Positions 42,751 to 50,910 of a stretch of 64,000 bases of DNA are shown piece by piece; position 1 is the first letter of the stretch, and the number at the start of each line of letters is the position of its first letter. Below the pieces are notes generated by a model. It saw nothing but the letters and a program-made list of their open reading frames with translations. It was not told the origin of the DNA and did not search any database. The position numbers and the translations under genes were made by a program. Source of the DNA: Chryseobacterium oleae (GTDB taxonomy: Bacteria; Bacteroidota; Bacteroidia; Flavobacteriales; Weeksellaceae); contig NZ_FOVD01000010.1 of NCBI RefSeq assembly GCF_900115055.1, positions 112,546 through 176,545 on the forward strand. The letters run 5' to 3'.

Positions 42751-42928
42751 CGCAATGGCGCAAGGCTGTATGTTAGAAAGCATTTTTAAGACGCAGGAAA
42801 GTCCAAAATTTTCAGCAAGATGATGATGAGATTGCTTCGTCGCTGCGCTCCTCGCAATGACAGCGGTATACAATTTTATCGGAGATAAAATCCTTGCGCC
42901 TTAAAACATACAGCCTTGCGCCTTTGCG
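42751..42928. repeat. 178-bp MITE-like element with 24-bp terminal inverted repeats
   Basis: The left end (42751-42774) begins CGCAATGGCGCAAGG and ends GCTGTATGTT; the right end (42905-42928) is its inverted copy with one mismatch over 24 bp. The interior contains a GATTGCTTCGTCGCTGCGCT word typical of dispersed Bacteroidota repeats and no open frame. It fills most of the 472-base gap between msrA and the ROK kinase gene. The rest of the gap shows only promoter and terminator signals. Confidence 0.75.
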
Positions 42929-42992
42929 AGAACCAACAAAAATCCATGAATTTCGCCATTTATTTGAAATCAGCAATCCGTATGAAACAAAA

Positions 42993-43015
42993 AAAGCACC
43001 CCAAAAGGATGCTTT
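42993..43015 (-). terminator. Terminator of the ROK kinase gene
   Basis: AAAGCACCC and GGATGCTTT form a 9-bp stem with one wobble around a short A-rich loop. On the minus strand the stem is followed by a T-run. It lies 27 bases past the stop. Confidence 0.75.
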
Positions 43016-43042
43016 AACTATTATTTTAATGTCGTTTTTCAG

Positions 43043-44011
43043 TTATTTTTCCCAAACCAAAGCACTTGCTCCAAGAATGGCAGCATCGGCTTCGTCCAGC
43101 TCACTGAAAACCAATTTTACTTTATTTCTAAAGATCGGCAGAAGGTTTCTTTCCATATGAAGCTTAGCAGGCTTTAAAATAAAATCTCCAGCCTTGATGA
43201 CCCCTCCAAATAAAAGGATAGCCTCAGGGGAAGAAAACATCACGAAATTCGCTAATGCCTCACCCAGCTTCTGTCCTGTATATCTGAACACCTCAATAGC
43301 GATAAGGTCGCCTTTCAATGCACACTCATGTACCGTTTTTGAGTTGATCGTTTCTTCAGGATACTGATTCAACATAGATTCAGGAAATTCGGCTCTCATC
43401 TTTTTAGCGGTGATGGCAATTCCTGTTGCGGATGCATACGCTTCCAGACTTCCTTCAGATCCTGTGCTCCAGTGCTTTCTTCCGCCTGGCTTTACAATGG
43501 TGTGACCCAATTCTCCTGCAAAACCGTCATGGCCGTAAATCAAACTTCCGTTGGAAATAATTCCGCTGCCTACACCGGTTCCCAAAGTGATCATAATGAA
43601 ATCTTTCATTCCGCGTGCAGCTCCAAAAAGCATTTCTCCAAGGGCTGCTGCATTGGCATCATTGGTGATGGTGCACGGAAGATCGAATTTGGCTTTCATC
43701 AGGTCACTGAAAGGAACGAGTCCCTTCCAAGGTAAATTGGGTGCCTGTTCTATGGTTCCTTTATAATAGTTGGCATTCGGAGCACCTACCCCGATACCGT
43801 CAAAGTTTTTTTCTGTACCGTATTTATCGATCAGGGGTTTTACCTGTTCGTATAAAGCATCGATAAAGTCTTCTACCTGCTCGTATTCATCAGTTCTCAG
43901 ATTTCCTTTTTCCAGAACTTCACCGCGGTGGTTCACCACTCCGAATTTTGTATTGGTTCCGCCGATATCAATTCCGAGAGCAACCTGTTTTGATAAATCT
44001 ATTAATGACAT
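43043..44011 (-). CDS. ROK-family sugar kinase (glucokinase-like), no zinc motif
   Basis: A 322-residue cytoplasmic kinase of the ROK family. The phosphate loop GIDIGGTNTKFG is at 13-24, the catalytic Asp is D118 in NDANAAALGE, and GTGVGSGII and FAGELGHTIV follow. In most ROK proteins the sequence after that carries a CxCGxxGCxE zinc site; here the same place reads HWSTGSEGSLEAYAS (about 180-194), so all the cysteines are gone, while H170 and E190 remain. It is probably a glucokinase or related hexokinase that folds without zinc. It stands alone. Confidence 0.9.
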   Translation of the reverse strand: MSLIDLSKQVALGIDIGGTNTKFGVVNHRGEVLEKGNLRTDEYEQVEDFIDALYEQVKPLIDKYGTEKNFDGIGVGAPNANYYKGTIEQAPNLPWKGLVPFSDLMKAKFDLPCTITNDANAAALGEMLFGAARGMKDFIMITLGTGVGSGIISNGSLIYGHDGFAGELGHTIVKPGGRKHWSTGSEGSLEAYASATGIAITAKKMRAEFPESMLNQYPEETINSKTVHECALKGDLIAIEVFRYTGQKLGEALANFVMFSSPEAILLFGGVIKAGDFILKPAKLHMERNLLPIFRNKVKLVFSELDEADAAILGASALVWEK

Positions 44012-44095
44012 TTCTATTTATAAATTCTAAAGGGTTAAAATTATAAAAAAGATTGTATTAATGGATTATTAACAAAACTTTTATTTAAAAAACTT

Positions 44096-45307
44096 TTACG
44101 CGGTTTTTACCGGTTTCTTTTTTCTTCTTCCCCACCAAATCATGAATCCTGTCACAGGAAGGGATGCACAGATCAGGCTAACAACAAATGCGATGATCTT
44201 TGTAGGAAGTCCTAAAATGGCTCCAACATGGATGTCGTAGTTGGCATTGACGGCTTTCTCACCAAAGTTTTTGTCTTTTGGATCATGGGTATGAAGAAGC
44301 TCTCCTGAGTTTTCATCAAAGATCAGATTGCTGCTTTTATGGTAAGAATAAGACAGGTGCTTTACATAGACTTCAAAGTTCGGGTGCTCGTGATCATCCA
44401 TATGCTCATGGCCAAGATCAATCGCAAAACCGAATGCATCCGGGTATTTCAGAATAACCGTATTGATAACTTTATCCAGTGTTCCTTCTGTTCTTAATTC
44501 TATCGGAGCTTTGGTTTTAATATGGGAGAAATCCGGATATTTTGTTTCTCCGCCGGAGAAGATCACATAGATCATCGCCTGCACCACGAAGTAAGCGTAA
44601 AACAGTCCTGTGATGGTGAAGACTAAAGCAAAGATGGATGAATAGAAGCCTAAGATATTGTGAAGGTCATAATTCTTTCGTTTCCAGCTTTTGATGTTTT
44701 TCCATTTGAATGAGAAACGCTGTTTTCTAGCGGCCTTATTTTTAGGCCACCAAAGCACAATTCCGGTGATCAGCATAATCAGGAAGATGATCACTGGGAT
44801 TCCGACTACATAAGGTCCCCAGTCCTGCTTCAACAGGAAACTCCAGTGGATCATTTTTACGATATTGAAAAAACCGTTCTTTTCATCATAAACTCTGAGT
44901 ACTTTTCCGTTATAAGGATTTACGTAAGCCGCCTTATAGACCGGAAGTTCTTCAAAATAATTCCAGGCTTTCGTATTATGCTCGTACCAGTAAAATACAT
45001 AGGATCTCTTTTTGTCGATAGGAATATTAACCCAATGGACCGGATATTTTTCTTTTACCTGCTCCACAACGGCCTTTTCCATCAGTCGGATGGGAAGAAC
45101 CTTTTTCTGATCTATATTCTGTTCATTGTGAAAGATAACATCCTTTCTGGTCAGGTTTTCTATTTCGTCTTTAAAAACATACAGTGCTCCTGTAATAGAA
45201 ATGATAAAGATCAGAAACCCAATCCCCAGACCAAACCACAAATGCAGTTTAGCAGACCATTTTTTAAAGAAACCCGGCTTATTTTTATGATGATGTTTTT
45301 TCTTCAT
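44096..45307 (-). CDS. PepSY-TM protein, copy 1
   Basis: A 403-residue inner-membrane protein with four helices (around 23-45, 155-180, 205-230 and 360-385) and two PepSY-like periplasmic regions. LHLWFGLGIGFLIFIISITG, MIHWSFLLKQDWG, YDLHNILGFYSS and the C-terminal LPVTGFMIWWGRRKKK are family signatures; the His residues at helix ends suggest haem or metal coordination. In iron-uptake loci such proteins are thought to reduce siderophore-bound Fe(III). It follows the receptor gene after 51 bases and has its own -7 box. Confidence 0.92.
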   Translation of the reverse strand: MKKKHHHKNKPGFFKKWSAKLHLWFGLGIGFLIFIISITGALYVFKDEIENLTRKDVIFHNEQNIDQKKVLPIRLMEKAVVEQVKEKYPVHWVNIPIDKKRSYVFYWYEHNTKAWNYFEELPVYKAAYVNPYNGKVLRVYDEKNGFFNIVKMIHWSFLLKQDWGPYVVGIPVIIFLIMLITGIVLWWPKNKAARKQRFSFKWKNIKSWKRKNYDLHNILGFYSSIFALVFTITGLFYAYFVVQAMIYVIFSGGETKYPDFSHIKTKAPIELRTEGTLDKVINTVILKYPDAFGFAIDLGHEHMDDHEHPNFEVYVKHLSYSYHKSSNLIFDENSGELLHTHDPKDKNFGEKAVNANYDIHVGAILGLPTKIIAFVVSLICASLPVTGFMIWWGRRKKKPVKTA

Positions 45308-45326
45308 ATCTCAATTCAAAGTAGCA

Positions 45327-45334
45327 CAAAGATA
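45327..45334 (-). promoter_or_regulatory. -7 box for PepSY-TM copy 1
   Basis: TATCTTTG on the minus strand matches TAnnTTTG and ends 19 nt before the ATG at 45307, so this gene may also be transcribed on its own. Confidence 0.5.
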
Positions 45335-45358
45335 AGTTTTACTTTTTATTTAGTTTAA

Positions 45359-47476
45359 TTAAAATTTATACTCAATCATTGCAGTACCTCTCGCTCCCAA
45401 TGAATTCACGAATTCGCTGTCACGCGCAGACCACCATGCAATAGCTGGCTGATACATTTTGTTGAATACGTTTTCTACTCCTAAAGACACTCTCCAGTTT
45501 CTATTGACTTCGTAGCTTGCTTTAAAGTTGAAAACAGTATAATCAGGAACATAACCTTCTCCGTATACATACAGTCCTGTTTTTGCATTAGGCTGGAATC
45601 TGTCCTGCTCAAAGGCATGCAGCATATCAAGACCAAGAGATAATGTTGGGATAGGTCTGAACTGAACGTATGCCAGAACTTTAGGTGCAGAAATTCTGCT
45701 GTTGTTGATTTTAGCTGAATAATCTCCGTCATCTTTTACGGAAGTGATTCCTTCCATCCAGCTGTAGCTTCCTCCGAAATTGACCCATCTTGTCGGGGTG
45801 AAATGAAGGAATCCTTCAACCCCGTATACAATTTCCGGCGATCTCTGAATGGTTAATGCTCTGTCCGGACTCTGTACAAATGAAGCGCCCAGTTTTGAAG
45901 TACTTACATAAGAGGTGATTTCATAGTTGACCCATTTTGAAATCTGTCCTGTAGCACCAAATTCGTAGTTATTCACGATGATTGGTTTTGTTTCAAGATT
46001 CTGAATGGTTCCCTGGGTAGATGTTCTCAGAATTCTTCCCAGCTCGTTGATAGAGTAGGACTGTGAAAAACTTCCGAACAGGTTTAAGAAAGGCTCAACG
46101 TTGTAACGTACCCCTAAATTAGCTACCAATGCATTATATTTTAATTTTCCTCCGGTTACAAAAATACTTGTGGTAAAGGTTCCATCACTTTTAATGGAAG
46201 AAAGGGTATTAAAGTCACCTGCTTTCACGCTCATGTTTTCGTAGCGAAGACCTCCTTTGAGGGTCAGTTTCTTTAATAAATCAACTTTAACCAATAAGAA
46301 AGGAGCGAGGTTGGTCATATTCATGTCCGGTGTCCAGTAGCGGCCATCTTCCAGCTTTTGTACGGTCTGGTCATTCAGGATATCCATTCCGTACATGATT
46401 TCGGCCTGTGAATTCTGAGCGGTCCAAAGTTTGGTGTCAAAATTAATTCTGGCTCCGTATTTTTTAGAGATCACATTGGACTGTCCACCTCCGAAGAACG
46501 TGTCACTGTATCCGTACACCGTCTTAAAATCCTGCATATAGGCATTGAAATTCAGTGAAGTGGTCCCCCAGAATAGATTTTGATTATCGTAATTGATCCT
46601 GAAATTATGATTTTTAGGAGTTCCCTGAGGAGTCGTTTCCAGGTTTTTTCCTACGCCTTCCCCAATGGTGGGCTTAATGCCATATTTTCCGGTTACCAAT
46701 CCTAAGCTGAGGTCAGATCTGGAGGAATATCCGATATAAGAAGCTTCAATCCTTTGATCTTTGTTGATATCATACCCTATTTTAAGCATTCCGTTGTAGT
46801 TGTCCATTTTTGCGGTGCTGTAGGTCGGGGAAAGGCTTACTCCGTCTGCATCCTTCATGTAGCCTGTTCTTTCATAGGCAAGAGAGAATACATAATCGAA
46901 TTTATTCACCTTTCCGGATAAAAGCTGGCTGGCTCTTACTCCTAAAGTTCCGCCATAAGCCTGGCCTGTAAAACCGATCTGAGTCAATCCTGAAATATTT
47001 TTATCGGACTTGCTTCTTCTCGTGATATAGTTGATGATTCCACCGTCTGCACCGTTTCCGTAGATGGATGAAGCTCCTTTGATGACTTCGATTCTTTCAA
47101 TCACTGAAGGATCAATAGACCTGATATCTCTTGCTCCGTTTCTGAGTGGAGTAGACTGGGGAATTCCGTCGATAAGGACAAGGACCTGGCGACCTCTTAA
47201 AGTCTGTCCTGTGTTGGAAGTCTGCCCGGAGTTGGTTCCTAAACTGGGAACCGTATACTGAAGAATACTGGTGATATCTGAATTAACGGTCAGCTGAGAC
47301 TGGATCTGCTTTTCGGCAACGATGGTTACTGAGCTTGGTATTTCTTTGATACTTTCTTTTTTTCTGGAAGCAGTCATCACGACTTCATCCACGCTGTTGG
47401 TCTGGACACTGTCTTTAACCTGTGCAAAAACAGTTACCGAGCCTAAGCATGCGGCTGATAAGAGCGCTTTTTTCAT
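45359..47476 (-). CDS. TonB-dependent receptor (FepA/CirA-like)
   Basis: An outer-membrane receptor of 705 residues. A signal peptide (KKALLSAACLGSVTVFA) is followed by the TonB-box-like VDEVVMTASRKKESI, a plug with GRQVLVLIDGIPQSTPL and EVIKGASSIYGNGADGGIIN, and a barrel ending in YKF. Its ATG overlaps the stop of the upstream PepSY gene by one base (TAATG), which means coupled translation. The frame can be extended to 47569, but that would run inside the PepSY gene. The likely ligand is a siderophore, judged from the neighbours. Confidence 0.93.
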   Translation of the reverse strand: MKKALLSAACLGSVTVFAQVKDSVQTNSVDEVVMTASRKKESIKEIPSSVTIVAEKQIQSQLTVNSDITSILQYTVPSLGTNSGQTSNTGQTLRGRQVLVLIDGIPQSTPLRNGARDIRSIDPSVIERIEVIKGASSIYGNGADGGIINYITRRSKSDKNISGLTQIGFTGQAYGGTLGVRASQLLSGKVNKFDYVFSLAYERTGYMKDADGVSLSPTYSTAKMDNYNGMLKIGYDINKDQRIEASYIGYSSRSDLSLGLVTGKYGIKPTIGEGVGKNLETTPQGTPKNHNFRINYDNQNLFWGTTSLNFNAYMQDFKTVYGYSDTFFGGGQSNVISKKYGARINFDTKLWTAQNSQAEIMYGMDILNDQTVQKLEDGRYWTPDMNMTNLAPFLLVKVDLLKKLTLKGGLRYENMSVKAGDFNTLSSIKSDGTFTTSIFVTGGKLKYNALVANLGVRYNVEPFLNLFGSFSQSYSINELGRILRTSTQGTIQNLETKPIIVNNYEFGATGQISKWVNYEITSYVSTSKLGASFVQSPDRALTIQRSPEIVYGVEGFLHFTPTRWVNFGGSYSWMEGITSVKDDGDYSAKINNSRISAPKVLAYVQFRPIPTLSLGLDMLHAFEQDRFQPNAKTGLYVYGEGYVPDYTVFNFKASYEVNRNWRVSLGVENVFNKMYQPAIAWWSARDSEFVNSLGARGTAMIEYKF

Positions 47477-48672
47477 TATATTTTCTTTCCTTGTTTTTTT
47501 TGTTTTCCCCACCATACCAGAAACCCTGTCACAGGAAGTGAAGTACAGATGAGTCCGGTGATGAACCATAAGATTTTTCCAAACAGCCCAAAATAGGAAC
47601 CTGTGTGGATGTCATAATTGGCATTGGCATATTTTTCCGCGTTGTTCAGATTCTGATGAGGTTTTTCCGCCAGCAGTTTTCCTGAATATTTGTCAAAGAC
47701 CAATGCATTTCTTTCGCTGAAACGTCCCTCTTCTCCGTATATGGTCACCGGGATGTTTTTCAATTCCTTTCCTTTTTTGTTTTTTCCGTTCAGTGGAATT
47801 CTGAAACTGGAAGAATGGGCATACAGTTTTCTCGTTTCCTGAGCCGTAAGATCATAGACCGAAGGATTTTTAGCCACCAGAGAATCCGGAGATTTAATTT
47901 CTTTTTCTTTCGGCTGTTCCAAAGAGCCTGACAGCGCAAGATTGAACGTGTTTTTCACATACGGATACGCAAAATAGATTCCTGTAATGCTCATCAGTAA
48001 AGCGAAAAATGAAGCATAGAAACCTAATACATTATGAAGATCATAGTTTTTACGTTTCCAGGTCTTTACATTTTCCCAACTGAACCAGAAACGACCTTTT
48101 CTTGCTTTTTTATTTTTGGGCCACCATAATACAATTCCGGTGATGAGCATGAAGATAAACAGGACGGTAGGAATTCCTACGACGTATTTTCCCCATTCGG
48201 AGTTCAGAAGAAGACTCCAGTGGATGTATTTCAGAATGTTGAAAAAATTGTATTTTTCATCATAAATGGCCAGTAATTTTCCGGTGTACTGATCGACGTA
48301 AACCAGCTTATTGATTTTAACTTCCTCAAAATAATTCCAGCCCTTTTTGTTTTTTTCGTAGTAAGAAAAACGGTAAGATTTATTTTTGTCCAAAGATATT
48401 TCCACGGCATTCACCGGAAACTTTTCATTGAGTTCCAGACTGACTTTTTCCTTCAGGAGAGCTATAGAAAGGGGAGACGCTGTGGTTTCCTTCACATACA
48501 TGGCTTCTTTTCGGAGGCTGTTCTGTATTTCGTCTTTAAACACATACAGCGTTCCGGTAAGCGAAACGATAAAGACAATGATACCAACGGACAAACCAAA
48601 CCACAAATGCAGTTTGGCAGACCATTTTTTTGTAAAAGAAATTTTCTTTTTATGGGGGTGCTTTTTCTTCAT
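47476..48672 (-). CDS. PepSY-TM protein, copy 2
   Basis: A 398-residue paralogue of the gene at 44096. It has the same four helices and motifs: LHLWFGLSVGIIVFIVSLTG, YIHWSLLLNSEWGKYVVG, NYDLHNVLGFYASFFALLMS, and TSLPVTGFLVWWGKQKK at the C terminus. Between the second and third helix pairs the periplasmic part differs more. It lies 40 bases after one receptor gene and overlaps the next, so it is embedded in the operon and is likely to act on the iron carriers they import. Confidence 0.92.
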   Translation of the reverse strand: MKKKHPHKKKISFTKKWSAKLHLWFGLSVGIIVFIVSLTGTLYVFKDEIQNSLRKEAMYVKETTASPLSIALLKEKVSLELNEKFPVNAVEISLDKNKSYRFSYYEKNKKGWNYFEEVKINKLVYVDQYTGKLLAIYDEKYNFFNILKYIHWSLLLNSEWGKYVVGIPTVLFIFMLITGIVLWWPKNKKARKGRFWFSWENVKTWKRKNYDLHNVLGFYASFFALLMSITGIYFAYPYVKNTFNLALSGSLEQPKEKEIKSPDSLVAKNPSVYDLTAQETRKLYAHSSSFRIPLNGKNKKGKELKNIPVTIYGEEGRFSERNALVFDKYSGKLLAEKPHQNLNNAEKYANANYDIHTGSYFGLFGKILWFITGLICTSLPVTGFLVWWGKQKKQGKKI

Positions 48673-48712
48673 AGCAAAAAGTTAACCTCCGAAGAGGCTA
48701 ACTTTTGATTAT

Positions 48713-50878
48713 TTAAAATTTATATCCTATTGATAGTCTCCAGTTACGCGGAGCATTGTAGATCCATGCGTACGAACCGTCATCTGATCTGTAGCCACTG
48801 TAAAGCTTTCTGTTCAGAACATTATTCAGCAATAGATTAACATCGAATTTTTTAGCAGTATAAGAAATACCGAAGTTGGTGTCAAAATAATCTTCCAGGC
48901 TCTGGTCGTATTTTGCGGTGGTTCCAAACCAAGACTGTCTTCCTCCCTGGTACTGATATCCTGCAGAAATACCGAATCCTTTTAGATTGCCATGTTCGAA
49001 CCTGTAGCTTAACCATGTATTTTGTACGTTTTTAGCATTTCCGGGAGATTGCTGACCTATTTTTGAAGCATCACTGTCTTTGATCGTTTTAGCATCTGTA
49101 TAAGCATAGTTGATCACTACATTTAATCCTTTTACAATTTCTCCTTTAATATCAGCTTCGAAACCTCTGGCTCTCTGTTCACCAGTAGCTACTGAAAGAC
49201 CACTACCGGGACGAGCGGGATCAGATGTAAATATATTTTGTCTTCTTATATCATATACTGCAAATGTTGAATTCCATTTCCCGCCAAACCAGTCTTTTTT
49301 AATTCCGACTTCAAGGTTCTGGCCTCTGAAAGGTGTGGTAAGAGGAACACCTTTAGGATTAGTTTCAGAATACTGCACAGCTGATTGTGGTACAAATGTT
49401 TTATCAAAAACCCCGTATGCGGAGAAATCATCACTGAAAGAGTAGCTTGCTCCAACTCTTGGCGTAAATTCACCTGCTTTATCTTTAGGAACAATATTTC
49501 CTTCGGAGTAAAATGGATATCCTGCGAAAGTAGTACCGCTTGTATATCTTCCTGCTAAAGTAAGACGCAGCTTATTATTGAACATTTCTATCTGATCCTG
49601 TGCATAATAAGAAGTATACTTTACGCCTTGATCGTTATAGAAAGGAGCTGAAGAGTTTAAAGTATAAAAACTGTCAGGAGGTAGTGTAGAAGGATTTACT
49701 CCATACTGTACATTCTGAATATTGATCGGATAGACTCCTGGACCATACCCAGAGAAGTCTGCATTGTATTTCCTGTCTCCGTAGTCAAATCCTGCGATAA
49801 TTTTGTGAACGATGTTCCCTGTATTCAGACTACCTCTTAAATATGTCTGGAAAATATGGTTTTTCCCAACAGCCTGCCAGTTGCTTACTGTTCTGTTGAA
49901 GATATTTTTATCGTTCGGATCAAAAGTTCCCCACCATGAACCACCGTCATAGTTCATATCCATATAGGCATACTGCGTACTCCACACCCAGTCTTTGAAT
50001 AATTTCTGATCCAAAGTCAAGAATAAGCTCTGATCTTTTACTTCAGTTTTTTTGAAGTTTGGGTCGTTAAAGTTAGTATGAACATTTAATGAAGCATAAC
50101 CGTCTTGAGACATTAAATAAGCTCCCGGCTGATTGAATTTTAAAAACTGATAATTATACTGTGCCGTGAATGTCGTTGTTTTTGTTGGTCTGAAAGTAAT
50201 AGACGGAGCCACAATTATTTTGCTGGTCTTATCATTTTCTGACCATGATTTGTTGGAACTACCCATTAGGTTTAAACGGTAATCCAAAACACCGTCCTTC
50301 ACGATAACACCGTCAAGATCTGCTTCTCCTCTGAAAAGATTATAGCTTCCCGTTGTGAATCTTACACTGTTTGCAAATTTTCCTGTTGGTTTTTTCGTTA
50401 CCACATTGTAAAATCCTGCCGGATCACCCATAGATCCCATGAATCCTGCCGGTCCTTTTACGAATTCTATCCTGTCAATAATAGATGCGTCGGGGTTGAT
50501 AGGTCCCCACGTAGAGGAAACATTCATTCCGTTCATATAAGTAGCGATACTTGCTCCTCTCATGAAAACATTGGAATACACATTGTCCCAGTGTTCTACT
50601 TTTCTGGCACCGCTTACGTTACGGACAATTCCTTCAGACATATTTAAAGTGATCTGGTCATTCAAAACCTGACCGCTGATGGACTGTACGTTTTGCGGAA
50701 GTTCAATAATCGGGGTTTGCAGTCTTAATGATCCTGAAACCTCGTTAAGTTTATATTTCTGATAGTATCTTCCGTTGACAACAACTTCTTCGATGTCATT
50801 TGATTTAATCGTGTCTTTTTGCTGAGCTAAAGTTAACATAGATGTTAATAATGCTGCTCCTATCGTTATTCTTTTCAT
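48713..50878 (-). CDS. TonB-dependent siderophore receptor (FpvA/FhuE-like)
   Basis: A 721-residue outer-membrane receptor. A signal peptide (ITIGAALLTSMLTLAQ), TonB-box-like IEEVVVNGRYY, and a plug with ELPQNVQSISGQVLNDQ, NVFMRGASIATYMNGMNV and FVKGPAGFMGSMGDPAG place it in the siderophore-receptor family. It ends RLSIGYKF. It has no N-terminal signalling domain, so it is a transporter rather than a transducer. It follows another receptor gene after 32 bases. Confidence 0.94.
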   Translation of the reverse strand: MKRITIGAALLTSMLTLAQQKDTIKSNDIEEVVVNGRYYQKYKLNEVSGSLRLQTPIIELPQNVQSISGQVLNDQITLNMSEGIVRNVSGARKVEHWDNVYSNVFMRGASIATYMNGMNVSSTWGPINPDASIIDRIEFVKGPAGFMGSMGDPAGFYNVVTKKPTGKFANSVRFTTGSYNLFRGEADLDGVIVKDGVLDYRLNLMGSSNKSWSENDKTSKIIVAPSITFRPTKTTTFTAQYNYQFLKFNQPGAYLMSQDGYASLNVHTNFNDPNFKKTEVKDQSLFLTLDQKLFKDWVWSTQYAYMDMNYDGGSWWGTFDPNDKNIFNRTVSNWQAVGKNHIFQTYLRGSLNTGNIVHKIIAGFDYGDRKYNADFSGYGPGVYPINIQNVQYGVNPSTLPPDSFYTLNSSAPFYNDQGVKYTSYYAQDQIEMFNNKLRLTLAGRYTSGTTFAGYPFYSEGNIVPKDKAGEFTPRVGASYSFSDDFSAYGVFDKTFVPQSAVQYSETNPKGVPLTTPFRGQNLEVGIKKDWFGGKWNSTFAVYDIRRQNIFTSDPARPGSGLSVATGEQRARGFEADIKGEIVKGLNVVINYAYTDAKTIKDSDASKIGQQSPGNAKNVQNTWLSYRFEHGNLKGFGISAGYQYQGGRQSWFGTTAKYDQSLEDYFDTNFGISYTAKKFDVNLLLNNVLNRKLYSGYRSDDGSYAWIYNAPRNWRLSIGYKF

Positions 50879-50910
50879 TGTTTAAATAGTGTCTGAATTA
50901 TGGTAATGGA

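Noticed and set aside
42894..43160. Plus-strand ORF at the end of the MITE-like element
   Set aside because: It is made of the repeat end, a terminator and antisense of the ROK kinase gene.
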